A stretch of DNA of 64,000 nucleotides, taken from assembly GCA_902806575.1 (NCBI GenBank), contig CADCXD010000011.1, forward strand, positions 124,001 through 188,000, given 5' to 3'. A model generated the notes under the pieces. That model was given only the letters and a program-made list of their open reading frames with translations. It had not been told where the DNA came from and did no database searches. Each line of letters begins with the position of its first letter. Position 1 is the first letter of the stretch. This document shows, in pieces, positions 46,429-57,156 of the stretch. Position numbers and translations under genes: made by a program. This DNA is from Jackrogersella multiformis. Taxonomy: Eukaryota > Ascomycota > Sordariomycetes > Xylariales > Hypoxylaceae.

Positions 46429-47824
46429 TTAAACCATGGTGGTAGCTAGTGTGAGCAGCAGTCCTAGCTTGTCGCAATTTGCATGCCATTTGTTCAACTC
46501 CCGGCCACAGTCCGAGTTAGGGGGTGATGAACGCGCTACTATTAGATCCCCAAACGTCCGAAGCGGCGACTTGTTGGCATTACAGTGAATATTACGAGCA
46601 GCTTCCCACTCTGCCCGTGTTCTCGCATTCCAAAGTGATCCAGGGTAAGGAAGTTGAAGGCTGCGGCAGTTGCTCACGCTAGGACACATAACCCCAAATT
46701 TTAGGTCAATTACGCGACTAAGGAGGAACCAGATAATGGTGCACCTGATTTCAAGTTAGAACAGGCGAATAGTACATAGGTAGTCAGGGGAAGATGTCAG
46801 GTTAGTCGCACCTCCGTCGTATTTCGGTAGAAACCCAGTTTTCCCAGGTCACATTAGGATCATCCAGATTTTCGACAGGGAACCACACATTGCTATCAAG
46901 CTCAAGACATTTTTTCCCATGAAGCTAACGGGGTTAGTTCATGTTTATGATCTTCGACTACTCAAAACGTACCTCAAATGTCATAAGCATCTGAAGGGTT
47001 ACCTCGGGAATTTCATTCTCAGAGCTGATATTGTCTAAAGCGCAAATTATCATGTACACTATTTGTGATTGCATTGCAGTTAATACCTCGTTACATGAAG
47101 AGTTGGGGAGGTCATGAAGAAGCCGCCGGTTTTCCTGATTGATTATGGACCAGAATGAGTCTTCCGACAAATATTTTCGGCTGGCGTATATGTTTACTAG
47201 CTCTGAGCACCTGGCGAGACTCCGAGGGAGCTCAGGCTGAAACCAATGTCCATGAGTAAACCATGAAGATGTCTCCCTACTGATCATCGTGAGGGGGAGC
47301 CCTCGCATAGACTCTAGGATAAATTTGGCAGTTTGCTGGGCGACGGGGTCGGCGCGAAGAGCGATTATCGATCGAGGAGACGAAGCCGGTAGGCCTAGGC
47401 TAGTTGAAGTACCGAATTTGTATTCATCAATAGCATAGCTTTGGCTATCTGTCGTGTCTGGTAAATTGCTATGATGACTTCTCTTGCTGATGTGGGTAGA
47501 AAAGGTAGGCTTTTCGTAAACACAACGGAGGCCTTTGGATTTGCAGCGTAAACACTCGTGCTCGAAACTACACTTGACCTTCGCAGAATGGCACTCCCTG
47601 CAAGAGTGAGGTCGTTTCCTAGGGCGGCTTTGAGTTCGTCGGCAATACGAAATGTGGCGTTTGTAAGCAGATTCTGAGAAATATTAATAACTGATGTCAA
47701 CCTAAATGATTTCGGCCGATGTTCTATGGGTAACAAAGGATGGTGGCTAACCTGTAGCAATAGGTTTATTACATAAATTACAGAATTGTATTATATTCGA
47801 CGAGGGAATAACGTTGATTGACAT
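46429..47824 (-). CDS. Transcription factor with C2HC finger and Zn2Cys6 cluster
   Basis: Four exons on the minus strand close in frame: 47824-47752, 47673-46973, 46924-46812 and 46744-46429; 400 residues. A C2HC-type finger at the very start uses C15, C18, H31 and C35 (CNLCNKPIATESAYKRH). A basic stretch (RRTQSRPRKRP) follows, then a perfect Zn2Cys6 cluster with C49, C52, C59, C65, C68 and C75 (spacing C2C6C5C2C6C). The remainder resembles the start of the fungal TF middle homology region, including WVSTEIRRRCTIIWFLL. It should bind DNA in the nucleus; target genes are unknown. Only exon joining reveals the fingers, since the first one spans intron 1. It is short for this class (usually 500-900). 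Confidence 0.85.
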
Positions 47825-48915
47825 CGTCACTTGCGTGGTATGAGGTGAAATATTTTTTATTATTTTATTATTATTTCACTTCTCGATATTTAGGAGAGGA
47901 TTATAACGAGACTTACTTCCCAGCCGAATTTATTAATTTGTCAGCATCTTACCCGTCCCCACTTTCAACGTTTCCCACTTATGATAGGTCACAGTGACCC
48001 GGTCACTTACTTACCTAAAATCTTAAAGAACAGATACTAACATCGAGCATTAAAGGTAGGGGAGTGGGAGAAGAGTAATAATTACCTAATTTAGAATAGC
48101 TATTGTTCGTTTTGTTATTATAAGAAGATTCCTTTAAAAAGGGTTTATACTTTATAAACAATAGTTAATGTAAAAATAAAAACGAACCTTTTTTTATTTT
48201 CGTTATTAAGTTAAAAGAAGAAGCTTATAATAATAAGAGATATATATTTAAACATTATATACGTGTAATAAATCTTATAAGTATAAATGAATTTATCTTA
48301 CTTCAAATTAAAAAAACATATCATCTTTACTTAATTCTTATTTTAAGTAATAATTAAACAATCGATGAACATTACATAATAGTGAAATGCCAGAATACCT
48401 AACGACAGGCATAATGATGCCCTTCTTTATTGGTGATTTTATGACGTGTTTCATATCCCTGATTTCAGCCTCATTCGTTGGCATTGGCCATGTCAAAGCT
48501 TCAAATGTACAGTGGGACAGATCCACGGTGCATTAGCGCCCGCGAACTTGCGGTCTACTGCATTGTTCGACGCTGTTAATAGGCCATCGAAAGCCTCAGA
48601 AACAAGAAATGGGTCTTTCTGGTATCCCAATGACATGTTGACGTGTAGTCGGGCATACCTAGGTAAATATCTTCGACGCAATCATGCAGAGCCGTTATCC
48701 GAGTTTGACCGCCTCCCTGCCTACCTACCTACCTACCTACCTAGGTAGGTAGGTAGGTATATATTAGGTCTTCACTGCCTGGGTTTCTCTTTTCGCTGCT
48801 GATCTCCTTGTCAATATTCAAGCACCTTCAAGCCTCTTAACACCCGCCAAGCCACCAGTGATCTTCCATCACCCAATTTGTTCTATTTTCTAACTACCTA
48901 CCAATACTATTAACC
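47825..48915. other. Intergenic with AT-rich patch and a perfect palindrome
   Basis: Positions ~48080-48360 are very AT-rich with few C or G and look like a short RIP-mutated relic. A perfect inverted repeat sits at 48726-48759. The promoter of the gene at 48916 has TATATAT at about 48758-48764. No gene is supported; the frames at 48338-48748 are random. Confidence 0.5.
48726..48759. repeat. Perfect 34-bp palindrome of CCTA/TAGG units
   Basis: Four CCTA-type units followed by four TAGG-type units meet at CCTAGG (48740-48745); 17 bp on one side pair perfectly with 17 bp on the other. It ends about 160 bases before the ATG at 48916 and right next to a TATA-like stretch. Confidence 0.9.
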
Positions 48916-49421
48916 ATGGGTCGAACTACCTCATCTTCGCGATATAGTCTTCCTCCTTTCTTCATTATCAGTAATGTATTAATCTGGATCTCGGCTGTCA
49001 TTGTAATGGGAATTTTATCATACTTTATCTCTTTGAACAACTACGTCGGCAACCACATTATCTACGAGGAAGTTATTGTAAGTCCCGGTTGCTTGATGAT
49101 TTCGTAACTCTATTTCAAACATTGGGTTCAAGCCTTGCTAATGTAAACCAACTCGAACCTATAGTCAGTTCTCACAGTTGCATTCTTCCTGATCTCCTTC
49201 ATTCTCGGCACGTACCCAGGATACATCCTCCTATTCAACATTATATTCTCCTACCTCTGGCTTGTCTCCGTTGTTTTTACAGCGGAGGACTGGAGCTACG
49301 AATACGTGAGCCCGCTTGTTCACACTGTTGAGGCTTTTAGCTTTGTTGCCTTGTATGTGTATCCTATCTATATTGATTGCCATTCTTACTAACTAGATGC
49401 CAGCTTCTTCCTTTTCTTTAA
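48916..49421 (+). CDS. MARVEL-type four-span membrane protein
   Basis: Exons 48916-49077 and 49165-49352 are clear. They hold three or four hydrophobic segments (IISNVLIWISAVIVMGI, VLTVAFFLISFILG, FNIIFSYLWLVSVVF) and the FTAEDWSYE turn found in fungal MARVEL-domain proteins. The third exon is problematic. The canonical splice (GTATGT to CTAG, exon from 49397) gives a short tail stopping at 49421. Another frame of the same DNA reads FFLFFNVILDWHRSSG to a stop at 49473, which looks much more like a family C-terminus. So the end is uncertain: an unusual splice or a one- or two-base frameshift. Such proteins sit in plasma-membrane or vesicle membranes; the role is unknown. Confidence 0.65.
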
Positions 49422-49473
49422 CGTTATCCTTGATTGGCACCGTAGCTCTGGGCGCCTCACATCGGCTGTCTGA

Positions 49474-50049
49474 TGGATGACTTAATGTTGAGAGCTAATG
49501 CGACATGAATATAATGAAGGAACTGCAGGACAGATAGGTCTGGTTAGACTAACGATATACCAAGATTGGAAGATAGGAAAGCGATACTCTGCACCACTTT
49601 GAAGACATATTAAAGCATCAAGTCTATTTGGAGTGGGAATAAATTCTTCAACTGTATCATTCAAAAAAAGAATGTGTACCAGTGAGCTGCAAAATAAGCT
49701 ATGATATTGAAGTAGTATCTGATTTTCACTCTGGTTTTAGTGTATTAAATAGGTATTCTTCTATGAGAGATCATATAATCACCCCTATAGTAGGTCTAGT
49801 GAACCCCTATTTTTGGTTGATGACTAATCCAAGTTAATGTTGGCTTAATACTTAACTTTGCATACTTGAGACAAGATACATATGCTATAACGGTATATTG
49901 ATTAAGCTGAAGGAAGATATCCAGTCTACTACATCCGAGATGAGACCTATGTAGAGCAACAGCTGATTATCTACCTAGGTACCTACCTAGGTAGGTAGGC
50001 AAGTGCTTGACAAGACTGCGATAGATCCTTAAGCTCATTCCCCTCCCCC
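49474..50049. other. Convergent 3' intergenic region
   Basis: No gene seen. CCTAGGTACCTACCTAGGTAGG-like repeats lie at about 49973-49999, close to the end of the C2H2 gene. Confidence 0.5.
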
Positions 50050-51030
50050 TTATCTCCCTGGATGTCTCCTTTTTGTGTGGCAATATAACGCGTCCTGAGT
50101 GTTCACTTCCACGAAGCATATCGGACATCTCAAACCTCCCTCGATAGGTTGATGTTTCTTGTTGTAAGATGAGTTGGGGTTATGTTTCGACGATTTATGC
50201 TGTGATAAGCCTTTATTGTCCACAAAGCTTGATTTGCAACCCTCCTCGCCGCACTGAATGTTCCTTTGCATGTTCTTTGCCCGATCAGATAACTCTCGAC
50301 AACGAGGTAGTTCAATGCTATGCTTGATTAAAGAATGGTTTCGCAAACCTTTGATTGAATTGTAGGAATTACGACATTGAGTACATTTGAATGGCTGCTC
50401 AGAAACTGGAACTTGTGCGGGCATTGGTGCTTTGATGGAGTGGCCTCCAATATTGCCGGAATTTTCTGATAGCTGATGTGTGGTGTCATCCATAAACACC
50501 TGATTAGTATTTCCTGAAGTTGGATATTGGTGAGAAGGCGCTTGGTATGATTCTAGGTCCATAATTGGATATCTAGTTGTAGCGTGGTGGTCAAGCTGTA
50601 AGTTCGAGGATGCGAGGTCCATGCTGTAACTGGATTGCTGGCGTGTGTTATCTAGGCTCTCTCCCACTTCTCGTAGAGATGTTCCGTCCATGGTCACGGT
50701 ATGGGAGCTGATGCCGTAGGATGTGTTAACATCAAGTCCAGAAGGATAGGTAGAATCATAGGCTCCATATCGGCTAGCTGAAGAGCTACTATAGTTCTGA
50801 TGCTCTCCGAATCCGCTAGCTGTCTGAGATAAACTTGCGTTAGCAGTCTGGGTATAATATTGTTGCGCGGATTCGCCCGGGTAACTCATGTTGACATTGA
50901 AGTAACTAGGCACATAGGTATCTGGCTGTGCTGGCAACGATAGCCATGCTAGATCAAAGAGAGATGGGTCTCGTGGATAATCCTCATTTTCACCATAGTA
51001 AGGATTGCGGTTGTTTGGATAATTAGCCAT
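50050..51030 (-). CDS. C2H2 zinc-finger protein, three fingers
   Basis: An intronless gene for 326 residues. The first ~210 residues are Ser/Tyr/Gln/Asn-rich and likely disordered, as in transcriptional activators. Three C2H2 fingers follow: C216/C219/H232/H237, C260/C265/H278/H283 and C302/C305/H318/H323. The middle one has the CxxxxC spacing GEEGCKSSF. The spacing between fingers is long (about 23 and 19 residues), so they may not act as a tandem array. It is presumably a nuclear DNA-binding protein. I do not recognise a named orthologue. Confidence 0.8.
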   Translation of the reverse strand: MANYPNNRNPYYGENEDYPRDPSLFDLAWLSLPAQPDTYVPSYFNVNMSYPGESAQQYYTQTANASLSQTASGFGEHQNYSSSSASRYGAYDSTYPSGLDVNTSYGISSHTVTMDGTSLREVGESLDNTRQQSSYSMDLASSNLQLDHHATTRYPIMDLESYQAPSHQYPTSGNTNQVFMDDTTHQLSENSGNIGGHSIKAPMPAQVPVSEQPFKCTQCRNSYNSIKGLRNHSLIKHSIELPRCRELSDRAKNMQRNIQCGEEGCKSSFVDNKGLSQHKSSKHNPNSSYNKKHQPIEGGLRCPICFVEVNTQDALYCHTKRRHPGR

Positions 51031-51535
51031 AATGAGAGGATATCTGGCTCCTCAGGTGGCTTTGATAAAACACCTACAATAATCTTGAAGTTGTGGGTTG
51101 TAAGCAATGAGATATCAGGGGCGAGTTTACAAAATTTTAAATATCATTAGACGCTGTAGAGTTTACATTGTTACAAATTAACCTACCTATTACCTAAGGT
51201 GAGTTAAATGTGAGTTAGATGTAAATTACATCGCCATTTTACTCGGGAATATTCTACAGTCACAAATTTCATAACTTATACAGTGAGTCAGTATAAATGT
51301 GTCTGTCAATCCATAAAATACGGAGGCTATCACATGAGCAAGGCCTTTTAATTCTTTCAAACTATCCGAGACATAGGAATGATCTTAAGGATTGATGCGA
51401 TGGAAGAGTGAATTTTTATTTTTGTTAATTACGCTCCACTATCATATAGGACGAGCCATGACGATAAACAGTCTGTACTGACTAATCCACGAAATACTCA
51501 ATGAAAAATAAAGAAACTATTGTCACATAAGTAAC
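51031..51535. other. Intergenic between C2H2 gene start and sulfatase stop
   Basis: Both neighbours are on the minus strand, so this is the C2H2 promoter and the sulfatase 3' region. AT-rich, no gene seen. Confidence 0.5.
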
Positions 51536-53422
51536 CTAAATCCACTCGTTCCATTTTGGGTCGAAATTATAGCGAAGGCTACCATGCTCGAACTGTGGCC
51601 CCTCGGCATCGAGGATGAACCCCATCTCACACCTATCGAACTCGATCCTCCTGGAGTTATTTTCATAAAAAGCGTCAAGGTGTGGGGAAAGCGCATCTCG
51701 TAAACTTCCGACATTGTCGGCCGGATGAAGGGCTCGCCAGGGATGAATGCAAGTGTCTGCTTTACATGACTTCAAGACAAAGAGCAGGGAGTCCAACCTC
51801 GCAACGACCTTATCGAGAGATGCGCCAGCAATGTGCTCTGGTGCCTCCTCATCCGGATGTAAGAGATTGAACATTTGCCCCGGATCCTTCGTCAGGTCGT
51901 GTAACTCATGATCCCCGTTACACCATACCTGATAATGTAGGTTGTGCATCTTGCTGATGACTCGAAGAGCCTTATAGGTATTGTTTGTGTGTAGTCTCGG
52001 ATACGAATCAAGTACCTGGCCCTCGTTAGAGGCGAATCCCCAGTGCTCCACCGAAACGTGCTCATGCCGTGCTTCGCTAGCTAGTGCTAAAGCCTCTTCT
52101 GTGAGCGGGATCGCTAGTCCGTCAAAGTCCCCTCTCAAAGGAGCGCCTGCTATTTCTAAGAGAGTAGGTGCTAGGTCAGTATGGGTGGTTATGATATCAC
52201 TGATCGAGTTCTTAGGAACGCCGGGACCTCTAATAATAAGCGGAATGTTGATGTCCTCTTCAAAGCTACACTGTTTAGCAGGTTGCATCCGATGCTGGCC
52301 AATGTGATAACCATTATCTGTGGTGTAGATGATATACGTATTATCGAGGATGCCGAGGTCGTCTAGCCGACTAACTATTGAATCTACAATTTCATCGACG
52401 CTCTGCAGGGTTCGTAGTCGCTGCAAGTAGAAGTGGTCGTTATAATCAACTGTCTCCTGGCTCTGTTTTGGGAGCTTCCGGATCCAGCTGGCACCCGATG
52501 GTTTGTCTGGATTAAAATTCGGCGTCCTTGGAACTTTGACATTTTCAAAGAGTTTGGCGTGCCTCTCCGCGGGTACAGGAGCTGAAAACTCGATATCTTC
52601 CATATCGCTGTGATTACCATCCTTGAAAGCTGGGGACCAGAGATTTGCATGCGGCGCTACAGGGGCAAGTCCAAGGAAGAACGGCTTCCCCGCTTCGATC
52701 GCCTCGTCTAGCAGACCGTTCGCTTTCTCTGCTAACACGTCAACGCTATGTAGTCCTTCGTAGCTGACTGGCGGGTCTTGGTTCCGCTGATAGGTACTGT
52801 TTAAATATGAATACGTGAATGGATCGAGAAGGAAGTCCTACAATTATTAGCATTGGAATCGTTTCATGTCAATAAACCCACAGAAGCAGTCCAGCCGGCA
52901 GCATATGGCGAATTATAGTTATCAACAGAATGTGCATTGAATAACTTTCCAGTATAATACGTATTATACCCAGACTCTTGCAACCAGATCGGTAAATATC
53001 TATCGTTGAGCCCTTGGGATACGAATTTGGGATAACCCCCTAGGTTAGAAATCCAATAAGCAGAGGGTAATTATTATTGAAGTCAGAAGCGCGTACCTAC
53101 CATACGGGGCTGATATGTTAGTTACATTCGTATTATGAGCCGCCTTTCCAGTCCATAGAGTTACACGAGAAGGGCAGCAGAGGGCAGTCGTGCAATAATG
53201 TTGATTGAAAATAGTGCCATGGTTAATCAGGCGCTCGCGTACCAACGGCATATACTCGAGAGAGCCCATATGAAGGTCCTGGTCATCGGTGAGAATAACC
53301 ACAATATTCGGTCGTGGTCTATTTGAAGATATGAGAGGCTTTTGGTTGACAGACCCAAATGTTGAACCATACGCCAAGTATGAATAATAGAGGATCGAGA
53401 GAGCGTAACATGGAAACCACAT
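51536..53422 (-). CDS. Arylsulfatase (type I, formylglycine-dependent)
   Basis: Three exons: 53422-53101, 53039-52882 and 52837-51536; 593 residues. A hydrophobic N-terminus (FPCYALSILYYSYLAYG) looks like a secretion signal. The sulfatase signature is intact: metal-binding PNIVVILTDDQDLHMG, then CCPSRVTLWTGK, in which C82 of C-x-P-S-R should be converted to formylglycine. Further marks are SYEGLHSVDVLAEKA, FLGLAPVAPH and YIIYTTDNGYHIGQHR with the distal metal Asp-Asn pair. It hydrolyses sulfate esters, probably outside the cell or in the secretory pathway. It is divergent from an anion transporter whose start lies 512 bases away, suggesting joint use in sulfate scavenging (inference). Confidence 0.93.
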
Positions 53423-53934
53423 GGTCGTATGAAGTGATGTCGCCGCTTAGTCAGCCTTAGGGGTGTTTTCTCCCTTTTTTAAATTTTTTTTTCAACAATC
53501 AAATCTTGTATCTTGTTAATGTTGGCCGAATTCTTTAATGCGTAGACCAACTTGGTATTACATTTTCCTGAAGGAATTTGAGGTTTGTAGCCTTCGCAAC
53601 CAGGAAGTAATAAAGTTTAAAAGAAATAGGGGGGAAGATAATTCTGCCCCCTCATTTTACATCGTAATATTGATGAGTTATATGCGGCACAATATCCTGA
53701 AATAATCAATATCTCTACCGGAACTTACTTACCCCGCATTCTCGATAGAGATAGATCTGCTGGTACATTTTTATGTACGTAGCAATAGAGTCACCATTGT
53801 TATTGACTACTGCCCGAGTGAAGACTACCTAGGTATAGGGAAGTATCCAGTTGAATATTGAATTCGGCTCTCTACCTAGGTACTCATCCAAATCTGTGAT
53901 CTAGGCCAGTAGGCCTCTACGGGATACTACCACC
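53423..53934. promoter_or_regulatory. Shared divergent promoter of sulfatase and MFS genes
   Basis: 512 bases between two start codons. CCTAGGTA units lie at 53828-53835 and 53876-53883, both on the transporter side. I looked for the sulfur-regulator (Cys3-type) palindrome ATGRYRYCAT and for CACGTG and saw neither. A T-rich tract is present at 53476-53492. Confidence 0.5.
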
Positions 53935-56099
53935 ATGGCGACCGTCATTCCAGTAGAGATATCTGAGAAATTGACCTTAGTTAACGATGTTGAACTTGGG
54001 CCTGATGAGGAGAGAATCGCTGATCTGATTCCTCCGCTGGGAAAATTAGAAACACACAAGAGATTATGGTTTCAAAGAACGAGGAAGTACAACCTAGACG
54101 AAATTGCAACACAGGTATAATAACTTCAATTACGGTGTGCCAAACGATATCTAATACTGAAAATCAATAGCCAAGCGTCTACGATAACCCAGACATCGCA
54201 CCTCAGTATAAGCCTCGTGATGACTGGTGAGCTAGGCCTCCAAGTACGGCGACAAGTATTCACTAACGCGATGTAGGGAAAACCTTCATCGGTTTGATCC
54301 GAGGGCAAGATGGACTTGGGGAGAAGAGAATAAAGTTGTGAGGAAGATCGACTGGCGCATCATGACTTGGACCGCCGTCATGTTCACCGCAACGGAGCTA
54401 GACCGAGCTAATATTTCCCAATCCCTAACTGATAACTTCCTAGAAGATTTACATATGACCACAAATGGTATGCTTCACTTCGCTAAGTAGACCCCGTAAG
54501 GGACTGTCGAAGCTAAGGGTATGAAAGATTACAACCTCGGGAACACGGTTTACGCCCTGTGCTTCCTCGCCGGCGAGTTTCCAGCACAGCTGTTAGCAAA
54601 ATGGCTTGGACCCGATCGATGGATCCCATCTCAGATTGTGCTCTTCTCCGTTGTTTCTGCGTCCCAGTTCGCACTCAACGGCCGCCCGTCTTTTCTCGTC
54701 TGTCGCGCGTTGTTGGCCTTCCTGCAAGGTGGGTTTATCCCGGAGGTATGTCATGCCCAGTCCTACACTTGTACTTCCATTTAAGACATTCTACTTCTAG
54801 TGTGTGCTGTACCTTTCGTACTTCTATAAACACCACGAATTGACAATTCGCCTGGGCTTCTTCTGGATTGGTATGTTCATCGCGGATATCATTGCAGCAG
54901 TTGTTGCCTTCGGGTTACTCCCTATGCGAGGAGTCGAGGGTCGTTCCGGATGGCGGTGGCTGTTTCTCATCGAAGGACTTATCACTGGGATGATCGGGCT
55001 CTTGTCTTTCGTCATGATGCCGCCAGGCCCCACTGAGACGACAAGTTGGTCCCGAGGGAAGGACGGCTGGTTTACAGCACGGTATAATACGACTACCCCC
55101 TATCAAAGCTTTGCTGAATTTCAGTAAGGTTAGTTGCTAACTCATACCAGCGAGGAGACGATCATGGTCAACAGGATCATCCGAGACGATCCAAGCAAAG
55201 GGACAATGCACAACCGACAACCCATCACCCCTAAATTCCTATGGAAGAGCATGACTGATATTGACCTGTGGTAACTACTTCTAACTCTATTCTAGAACTC
55301 GCTGACATAACCCAAGGCCACTCTACGGTATTGGGCTCACGTTCAACATCCCAACCTTCTCGCCACAGCAATACCTTAGCTTATCCTTAAGGGGTCTCGG
55401 CTTCGACACCTTTCAGACAAACCTCCTATCGATCCCATACTTGGTTCTGAAGAGTGTGTACGCCCGCCATTCCACTGTAGAGGCCAACTAACATAAGTCT
55501 TAGTCATCAACATGCTAGCCCTAGCTACGCTCGCGGAGTACACGGGACAGCTTGCTGCGTGCGCATCGATTTTCCAGTTTTGGTGTCTGCCATTCCTAAT
55601 CTACTTGCGAGTTGCGGATACGACGAAGGCTTCGAAATGGTTAACGTGGGGGATGATCTCACTGTTGCTGGCGGCTCCTCTTGGTAAGTAATTGCGAAAT
55701 ATATATATGTGCGCGAAAGGAGGTGACCGCTCTAGTTTGGACTGATGGATTGCAGGGCACCCCGTGCAGGTCGGATGGATCTCCCGCAACTCCAACACTG
55801 TGCGGTCCCGAGCTGTAGGCGCCGCGCTATACAACATGTTCCTGCAGGCAGGCGTGATTATTTCGTCCAATATCTACCGCTCAGATGACGCTCCGCTGTA
55901 CAGGAGAGGGAATAGTATCTTGATCGGCATCCTAGGACTAAACTTGATACTCTACGTATTGGCAAATACGTACTATGTATGGCGAAACCGTGTAAGAGAG
56001 CGCAAGTGGAATGCTATGACTTCCGAAGAGAAGCTGGTCTATCTTGCCGACCATCAAGATGCTGGGAACAAGAGATTGGACTTTAGGCTAGCGTCTTAA
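53935..56099 (+). CDS. MFS transporter of the Dal5/anion:cation symporter family
   Basis: Nine exons: 53935-54114, 54171-54226, 54277-54467, ~54501 (or 54513)-54745, 54801-55081, 55151-55270, 55317-55453, 55504-55683 and 55756-56099; about 577 (or 573) residues. Only the fourth acceptor is ambiguous, since AAG at 54500 and at 54512 both keep the frame. Marks: KIDWRIMTWTAVMFTATELDRANIS in TM1, DYNLGNTVYALCFLAGEFPAQL in TM2, RLGFFWIGMF, GWRWLFLIEGLITG and the central MVNRIIRDDPSKG loop. A long cytosolic N-tail of ~115 residues is typical of this subfamily. The yeast family includes Dal5 and the sulfonate/sulfate carrier Soa1; pairing with a sulfatase makes a sulfur compound a reasonable guess. 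Confidence 0.9.
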
Positions 56100-56169
56100 A
56101 TTTCCACTTTCGTGAGGGAAGCGGTGGCAATTCAAATAATCCTATGTAAGATTTAGATGAGGCGTATTT

Positions 56170-57156
56170 TCAGCAGACTCTAAGGTTAGGATATTGATGA
56201 TGAAAGTCGAAGGCTTGTAACATGGCCTTCATGTAGAGCAAAGAAGCCAGCAAGACCATGGCGTGCATGACCTGATGACTGGCGCCAAATAAATCAAACA
56301 CTCGAGGATACCATCTTTCCGGAAACTACAACTCCGTTAGCAACCAGACGCTATCCTTCGTGACCATCAATACTAACCTTCATGGCGTATACTATTACGC
56401 CCGTACCATTACAAACAGCAGTAGCCCCTATCCAAGCAAGCCCAACCCGGTGGCTCTGCTCCTCGAATCCATACTCCAGGATTCCGATTAAATTAGGGGC
56501 GATGACGGAACAAAATCCAAAGGTAGCAAACAGAGCCGCTCGCACATTTCCAAGATGGGGCCCTCCAATGGAAGGATGGAATGTCGCAAGGGAACATAGC
56601 CCGGCGAGAGCGGTATTCGAAGTCCAGTAAGCTACCTGGCCGCTCGAATCGCATGGCATGCTGTAGTAAATGAGAGGCACATTCGCCCCCCACATCAGCA
56701 GCAGAATACCCTGGTAGTCGAGCTTGACCCCAAGAGAGTACACAGTTTCACTGTGGCACATAAAAGTGTGAAAGCTAGATACAAGTTAGTTAGGGGCCGC
56801 CTGTCTAGAAAGCTATGGTGCAGACTTACAGGGTCGAGAATGTAAAGCAGACAGCGACGCCTAGGAAGTATACGCTACAGACCACGACATCGGCCGTAGT
56901 CGCCAGCCTATACCTTGGTGGAACCTCGGCCCTGAAGACATAAAACGGTAGAGCTACGAAGATAATCGCGCCGATGACATGGGAGAATATGTTAACTGCC
57001 GTCTATCAGCCAAGTGCCACCGTTAATAATCGTGAAATTGACCCAACCCGTTTCGTTATGGACATACGACCAGCTGTGCAAGCATGACCATAGCGAGGCG
57101 CATTCCGGTCGGTATCCGGTTCGTAAGTACTCGCTGCCGCGCCTGGTCAACGTCAT
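56170..57156 (-). CDS. PAQR/Izh-family (haemolysin III-like) membrane protein
   Basis: Four exons: 57156-57048, 56995-56830, 56774-56378 and 56325-56170, 275 residues. Conserved blocks: EYLRTGYRPECASLWSCLHS, WSYVHNETVNIFSHVIG, FSTLFHTFMCHSE, KLDYQGILLL and FGASHQVMHAMVLLASLLY. They supply the His, Asp and Ser residues thought to bind zinc in adiponectin-receptor-like proteins; seven membrane spans are expected. Yeast Izh proteins act in zinc and lipid homeostasis. The start is unsure. The ATG at 57156 gives a short N-tail, while an ATG at 57178 in another frame reads TLTYDVDQARQR, which resembles the usual N-tail just before EYLRTGYR, so one or two bases may be missing or extra there. Confidence 0.85.

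Noticed and set aside
41838..47824. Secondary-metabolite gene cluster (methyltransferase plus zinc-cluster regulator)
   Set aside because: No synthase, P450 or transporter between or beside them, and a TPR-like gene intervenes; co-location alone is not enough.
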